This document shows, in pieces, positions 60,825 to 64,000 of a DNA stretch of 64,000 nucleotides (within the stretch, counting starts at the first letter, position 1; each line of letters opens with the position of its first letter). The notes below the pieces were generated by a model, which was not told the origin of the DNA, did not search any database, and worked only from the letters and a program-made list of their open reading frames with translations. Position numbers and translations under genes: made by a program. This DNA is from an uncultured Wenzhouxiangella sp. (GTDB lineage: Bacteria; Pseudomonadota; Gammaproteobacteria; Xanthomonadales; Wenzhouxiangellaceae). The stretch covers positions 1-64,000 of the forward strand of contig CAJXNL010000007.1 of assembly GCA_913057195.1 (NCBI GenBank). Reading direction: 5' to 3'.

Positions 60825-62225
60825 TTACTCGGCCGTTTGGTTTAGGAATCGAGCCAGTGTATTTCGACTGATGCCTAAGATTCTGGCGGCCTTCGATTGA
60901 TTGCCACCACACCGGCTTAAGACCGTCTGCGCCAAGGTTCGCTCGAAGCTTGCTTTATAGTAATTGAATAGCTCTGACGTTCTCTTGGATGCCGCCACGT
61001 GCTGAGCGAGGCTGTGACTCCAGTCGTATGAAACGCTTCCGTCTTGCTGAGCGGTTTTAAGCTGTGCCAGATATTCTGCAGGCAAATCGTCCACGCCAAT
61101 CGTTGTGGCCGGGGCAAGCACGGCCATGGATTGGCAAAGATTTTTAAGCTCGCGGACATTGCCTGGCCAATCCAGTTCGGTCAAAGCCTCAAGCAGATCA
61201 GGCTCAGGCGTTTTTTGTTCGATTTGAAATTCTTGGCATGCCTGCCTGAAAAAATGATGGGCCAGTTCAGGAATATCGCTTAGCCGCTCCCTCAGAGAGG
61301 GCACTTTAATTGAGATCACTTTCAGTCGGTGATACAAGTCTGCCCTAAACTTTCCGCGCTGAACAAGGGTCTCTAAATCTTGGTTGGTAGAGCAGATGAT
61401 GCGTGCTTTAGCATCAATTAAGTCATGACCGCCGAGCCGATAATATTCTCCTTCAGCGAGAACCCGCAGCAAGCGAGTCTGAAGCGCCAGGGGCATATCG
61501 CCGATCTCATCTAGAAATAAGGTCCCATGCTCTGCCTGTTCGAAGCGGCCAAGGCGCGTACTGCTTGCGCCTGGAAATGCACCGCGCTCATGCCCAAAAA
61601 GCTCTGATTCCAATAGCTCTGTTGGGATTGCCGCCGTATTGATGGCAACGAACGGCCCGTCTGATCGAGTTGAGTGCTCATGGAGGGCGCGCGCAACCAG
61701 CTCTTTCCCGCTGCCTGTCTCTCCGGTGATTAATACAGGGATGTCTGTATTGGACACCCGTCCCACAATGCGAATAAGTTCTTGTAAAGCGGCCGATTGG
61801 CCGATGAGTCCGATTGGGCTTGGGTGAGCTTTCGTCTCATTGGGCGGGGTTTCTTGCAGCGCTTTGTCAATAAGGCGCTTGACTTCATCCAGATCAAATG
61901 GCTTGGCTAAGAATTCAAAGGCACCGCCTTGAAACGCACCCACAGCGGTTTTGAGATCCGAATAAGCGGTCATGATGATGACCGGCAAATTGGGATATTG
62001 CTGCCTCAGTGTCTCCATGAGATCCAGCCCGTTTTCACCTTCTAACTGGATATCGGCCATCACCAAACTGGGCTGACTTCCAGATGCGTCTACATGGATT
62101 GCTGCAAGAAGCGCCTCACCTTGAGCAAAAGCTTGCACCGTAAATCCCTGTGAGCTTAAATATTCTTCCAGCACATAGCGAAGACCAGGATCATCATCAA
62201 TGACCCAAATTGTTTTATTGCGCAT
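60825..62225 (-). CDS. ntrC: Nitrogen regulation response regulator NtrC with altered GAFTGA loop
   Basis: NtrC (466 residues) activates sigma-54 promoters under nitrogen limitation. Receiver domain (1-120) with D11, D12, phosphorylated D58, T86 and K108; AAA+ domain (about 137-370) with Walker A GETGSGKELVA, Walker B TLFLDEIGD and the arginine region FRADLYHRL; Fis-type helix-turn-helix at the end (GGNQSKAARILGISRNTLARFL). The sigma-54 contact loop reads GAFPGA (residues 215-220) instead of GAFTGA: P218 is coded by CCA at 61572-61574. The threonine is nearly invariant and important for sigma-54 contact, so activity may be changed. All other motifs are intact. Start ATG 62225 overlaps ntrB by 11 bases. 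Confidence 0.93.
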   Translation of the reverse strand: MRNKTIWVIDDDPGLRYVLEEYLSSQGFTVQAFAQGEALLAAIHVDASGSQPSLVMADIQLEGENGLDLMETLRQQYPNLPVIIMTAYSDLKTAVGAFQGGAFEFLAKPFDLDEVKRLIDKALQETPPNETKAHPSPIGLIGQSAALQELIRIVGRVSNTDIPVLITGETGSGKELVARALHEHSTRSDGPFVAINTAAIPTELLESELFGHERGAFPGASSTRLGRFEQAEHGTLFLDEIGDMPLALQTRLLRVLAEGEYYRLGGHDLIDAKARIICSTNQDLETLVQRGKFRADLYHRLKVISIKVPSLRERLSDIPELAHHFFRQACQEFQIEQKTPEPDLLEALTELDWPGNVRELKNLCQSMAVLAPATTIGVDDLPAEYLAQLKTAQQDGSVSYDWSHSLAQHVAASKRTSELFNYYKASFERTLAQTVLSRCGGNQSKAARILGISRNTLARFLNQTAE

Positions 62226-63252
62226 GGCTCGCCTCGATCGTGTCACTGACAAGCAGCGGTAAACGAATCACAAATGCTGTTGTTTCATCACCGGGCTCAA
62301 ACTCAATTAGGCCATCGTGAGCCCTGGCAATTTGCTGAGCCACTGCAAGACCAAAGCCCGAACCATGCTCTCGCCCTGAGACCAACGGTAAAAATAAGCG
62401 CTCCCTTAAGTGTTCGGGGACCCCATCGCCGTTGTCTCGGATTTCAACGCGAATGGCATGTTTGGCTGGTGGTTCGATCACTGGGGCGTTGTGCTCTATG
62501 CGTGTTGTGATCCGGATAACGCTGGCGTTGGCTTGAGCGCTGTTGCGAATAAGGTTTAAGAACAGTTGGTTTAACTGATCTTCGTCAGCGTAGATCAGGG
62601 GGATGCTGGGATCGAAATCACGATCAATCGATAGCTGGCTGCCCCATTCGACTGCAACTAAGTCAGCGGTCTCTTGAAGAAGTTGGTGGAGATGAACCCT
62701 GCTTTTTTGATGTTCTTTTTCTTGCGCAAAGTGCTCCAGCAAGGCCAAAATTCGCTCTGTTCCCCGATTGATTATGTCAGCATGTCGTGTGACGCTCGGC
62801 TCGCGTGACTGTTGCCCAATCAACTGAGCGGCGGCTTTGATGCCAGCCAGCGGATTTCGAAGCTCATGCGCCAACTGCCTCGCCATGTGTCCAACGGCTT
62901 GTTGCTTATCGACTCGATCAGCATGTGCTCGCTGACGGATCCGCTCGCTAACTGGATGGATTTCAATCAGTGCATGGTTTGATTCAAGTGGCGTAATTTC
63001 GACATCGACTTTTTTCTGCTGGGTGCCCAGCTCGACCTCGCTCATTTGAATGGTATGTCGCCGCTTATGATCAAGCAGGGCCATGAGCAATGCCTGAGGC
63101 ACAAAGGGTTCAATGCTTGATCCCAGCAAGGCGATGGATGGCTTGCCAAGATAAGTACAGGCGGCTTGATTACATTGGAGAATGATTTGATTTGTATCGA
63201 CGCTGATCAAGCCCGTGGAGAGTTGATCAGCGTCGAATACAAAGTCATTCAT
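62215..63252 (-). CDS. ntrB: Nitrogen regulation sensor kinase NtrB
   Basis: NtrB (345 residues) is a cytosolic histidine kinase that phosphorylates NtrC and is controlled by PII. PAS domain (about 5-105), dimerisation domain with the phosphorylated H129 (LAHELRNPLAGIKAAAQL), and an ATPase domain with N box NLIRNSAQA, G1 RDNGDGVP and G2 GSGFGLAVAQ. There are no membrane helices. Start ATG 63252 (MNDFVFDADQ) lies 13 bases after glnA, giving the operon glnA-ntrB-ntrC. Confidence 0.95.
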   Translation of the reverse strand: MNDFVFDADQLSTGLISVDTNQIILQCNQAACTYLGKPSIALLGSSIEPFVPQALLMALLDHKRRHTIQMSEVELGTQQKKVDVEITPLESNHALIEIHPVSERIRQRAHADRVDKQQAVGHMARQLAHELRNPLAGIKAAAQLIGQQSREPSVTRHADIINRGTERILALLEHFAQEKEHQKSRVHLHQLLQETADLVAVEWGSQLSIDRDFDPSIPLIYADEDQLNQLFLNLIRNSAQANASVIRITTRIEHNAPVIEPPAKHAIRVEIRDNGDGVPEHLRERLFLPLVSGREHGSGFGLAVAQQIARAHDGLIEFEPGDETTAFVIRLPLLVSDTIEASHAQ

Positions 63253-63265
63253 ATAGTCAACGCGA

Positions 63266-64000
63266 TCAGCATGAGTAGTACATGTCAAACTCAACTGGAT
63301 GAGTCGACATACGGAAACGAGTGACCTCTTCCATTTTTAAATCAATATAGCCATCGATGAGATCGTCGGAGAAGACATCCCCTGCTTTGAGAAATTCTCG
63401 ATCTTGATCAAGGGCTTCCAGCGCCTGATCCAAGGCGTGACAGACGCGTGGGAGGTCTTTTTCTTCTTCGGGTGCAAGGTCATAAAGGTCTTTGTCCATC
63501 GGCGCACCAGGATCAATTTTGTTGAGTACGCCGTCAAGGCCGGCCATCATCATGGCAGCAAACATTAAATATGGGTTGCCCGCTGCATCACCGAAGCGAA
63601 CCTCAATGCGGCGAGCTTTGGGATTGGCGACCCAGGGCACCCGGCATGAAGCCGAGCGGTTTCTGGCGGAATACGCCAAAACCACAGGGGCTTCGAAACC
63701 CGGAACCAGGCGCTTGTAGCTATTGGTGGTGGCATTAGAAAATGCGTTGATGGCGCGTGCGTGCTTAAAGATGCCACCAATGTAGTGCAATGCCGTCTCG
63801 CTCAAGCCCCCATAGCCCTCACCAGAGAACAAGTTCTCGCCGGCCTTCGACAATGATTGGTGGACATGCATTCCAGATCCGTTATCGCCCACCAGTGGCT
63901 TGGGCATGAAAGTGGCGGTGTGGCCATGCGCATGGGCCACGTTTTGCACGATGTATTTCAGAAGCAGTGTTTCGTCCGCTTTTTTGGTCAAAGAGTTAAA
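63266..64000 (-). CDS. glnA: Type I glutamine synthetase, C-terminal part
   Basis: Glutamine synthetase makes glutamine from glutamate, ammonia and ATP. The frame stays open to the window end, so the 5' half lies outside; 244 residues are visible of about 470. Marks: [19 protein letters not shown], the ATP-binding [43 protein letters not shown], and the adenylylation tyrosine in [14 protein letters not shown], so this is the GlnE-regulated GSI-beta type. Its promoter and any NtrC sites are beyond the window. Confidence 0.97.
   Translation of the reverse strand, partial: FNSLTKKADETLLLKYIVQNVAHAHGHTATFMPKPLVGDNGSGMHVHQSLSKAGENLFSGEGYGGLSETALHYIGGIFKHARAINAFSNATTNSYKRLVPGFEAPVVLAYSARNRSASCRVPWVANPKARRIEVRFGDAAGNPYLMFAAMMMAGLDGVLNKIDPGAPMDKDLYDLAPEEEKDLPRVCHALDQALEALDQDREFLKAGDVFSDDLIDGYIDLKMEEVTRFRMSTHPVEFDMYYSC

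Noticed and set aside
1..64000. tRNA, rRNA, CRISPR arrays, insertion sequences, prophage and toxin-antitoxin genes
   Set aside because: I looked for cloverleaf ends, tandem spaced repeats, transposase motifs and small paired genes in all intergenic gaps and found none.

Overview
This 64 kb window is chromosomal DNA of a Gammaproteobacterium and is almost fully coding. The housekeeping order tsaD-folB-folK facing rpsU-yqeY-dnaG-rpoD, the gap-pgk-pyk-class I aldolase run, a GTP-type PEP carboxykinase, an exosortase H and a DUF3450-type TonB system suggest a Xanthomonadales/Chromatiales-like lineage (Wenzhouxiangella- or Woeseia-like). That placement is inferred from memory of gene orders and is not proven. 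I saw no rRNA, tRNA, CRISPR array, insertion sequence or phage gene.

Layout. 1-1434: 3' part of pckG. 1716-12237: a TonB-dependent receptor, then a TonB2-type energising operon (DUF3450, TtpC-like large ExbB, an in-frame ExbB-ExbD fusion, a second ExbD, TonB, a secreted TPR protein) and a cytosolic TPR protein. 12206-14976 (-): GMC oxidoreductase and MidA-like methyltransferase. 15014-18303: folM (+) facing tsaD-folB-folK-isochorismatase-like hydrolase (-). 18368-22729: macromolecular synthesis operon rpsU-yqeY-dnaG-rpoD. 22766-24398 (-): aroK-aroB. 24441-25552: exosortase H overlapping pdxH. 25549-28770 (-): yggS-proC-yggT-DUF4426-trmH. 28865-31349: a direct-repeat regulator box, a terminated leader or small RNA candidate, an OmpR-type response regulator with its kinase, and a small zinc-ribbon membrane protein. 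31412-32539 (-): an orphan exported protein.

32752-48719 is a central-carbon block: transketolase, GAPDH, PGK, pyruvate kinase, class I FBP aldolase, malic enzyme, a convergent beta-lactamase-fold hydrolase, and the full pyruvate dehydrogenase complex (aceE-aceF-lpd). It is followed by a divergent SLC13 carboxylate transporter.

50284-59436 is the most system-like accessory region. It holds a VolA-like surface lipase lipoprotein, a DUF1302 outer-membrane barrel and a DUF1329 periplasmic protein (one unit ending in a terminator), then a YCF48 beta-propeller and an RND/MMPL permease (second unit). I read it as a trans-envelope pathway for hydrolysing or moving lipids or esters, followed by a convergent LpxL-type acyltransferase. 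The window ends with dtd and the nitrogen-control operon glnA (partial)-ntrB-ntrC (-). This NtrC carries proline in place of the threonine of its sigma-54 contact loop.

Most notable points: the ExbB-ExbD fusion, the VolA/DUF1302/DUF1329/YCF48/MMPL locus, the GAFPGA NtrC, the terminated intergenic transcript before the two-component genes, and an exosortase H with no visible substrate here.
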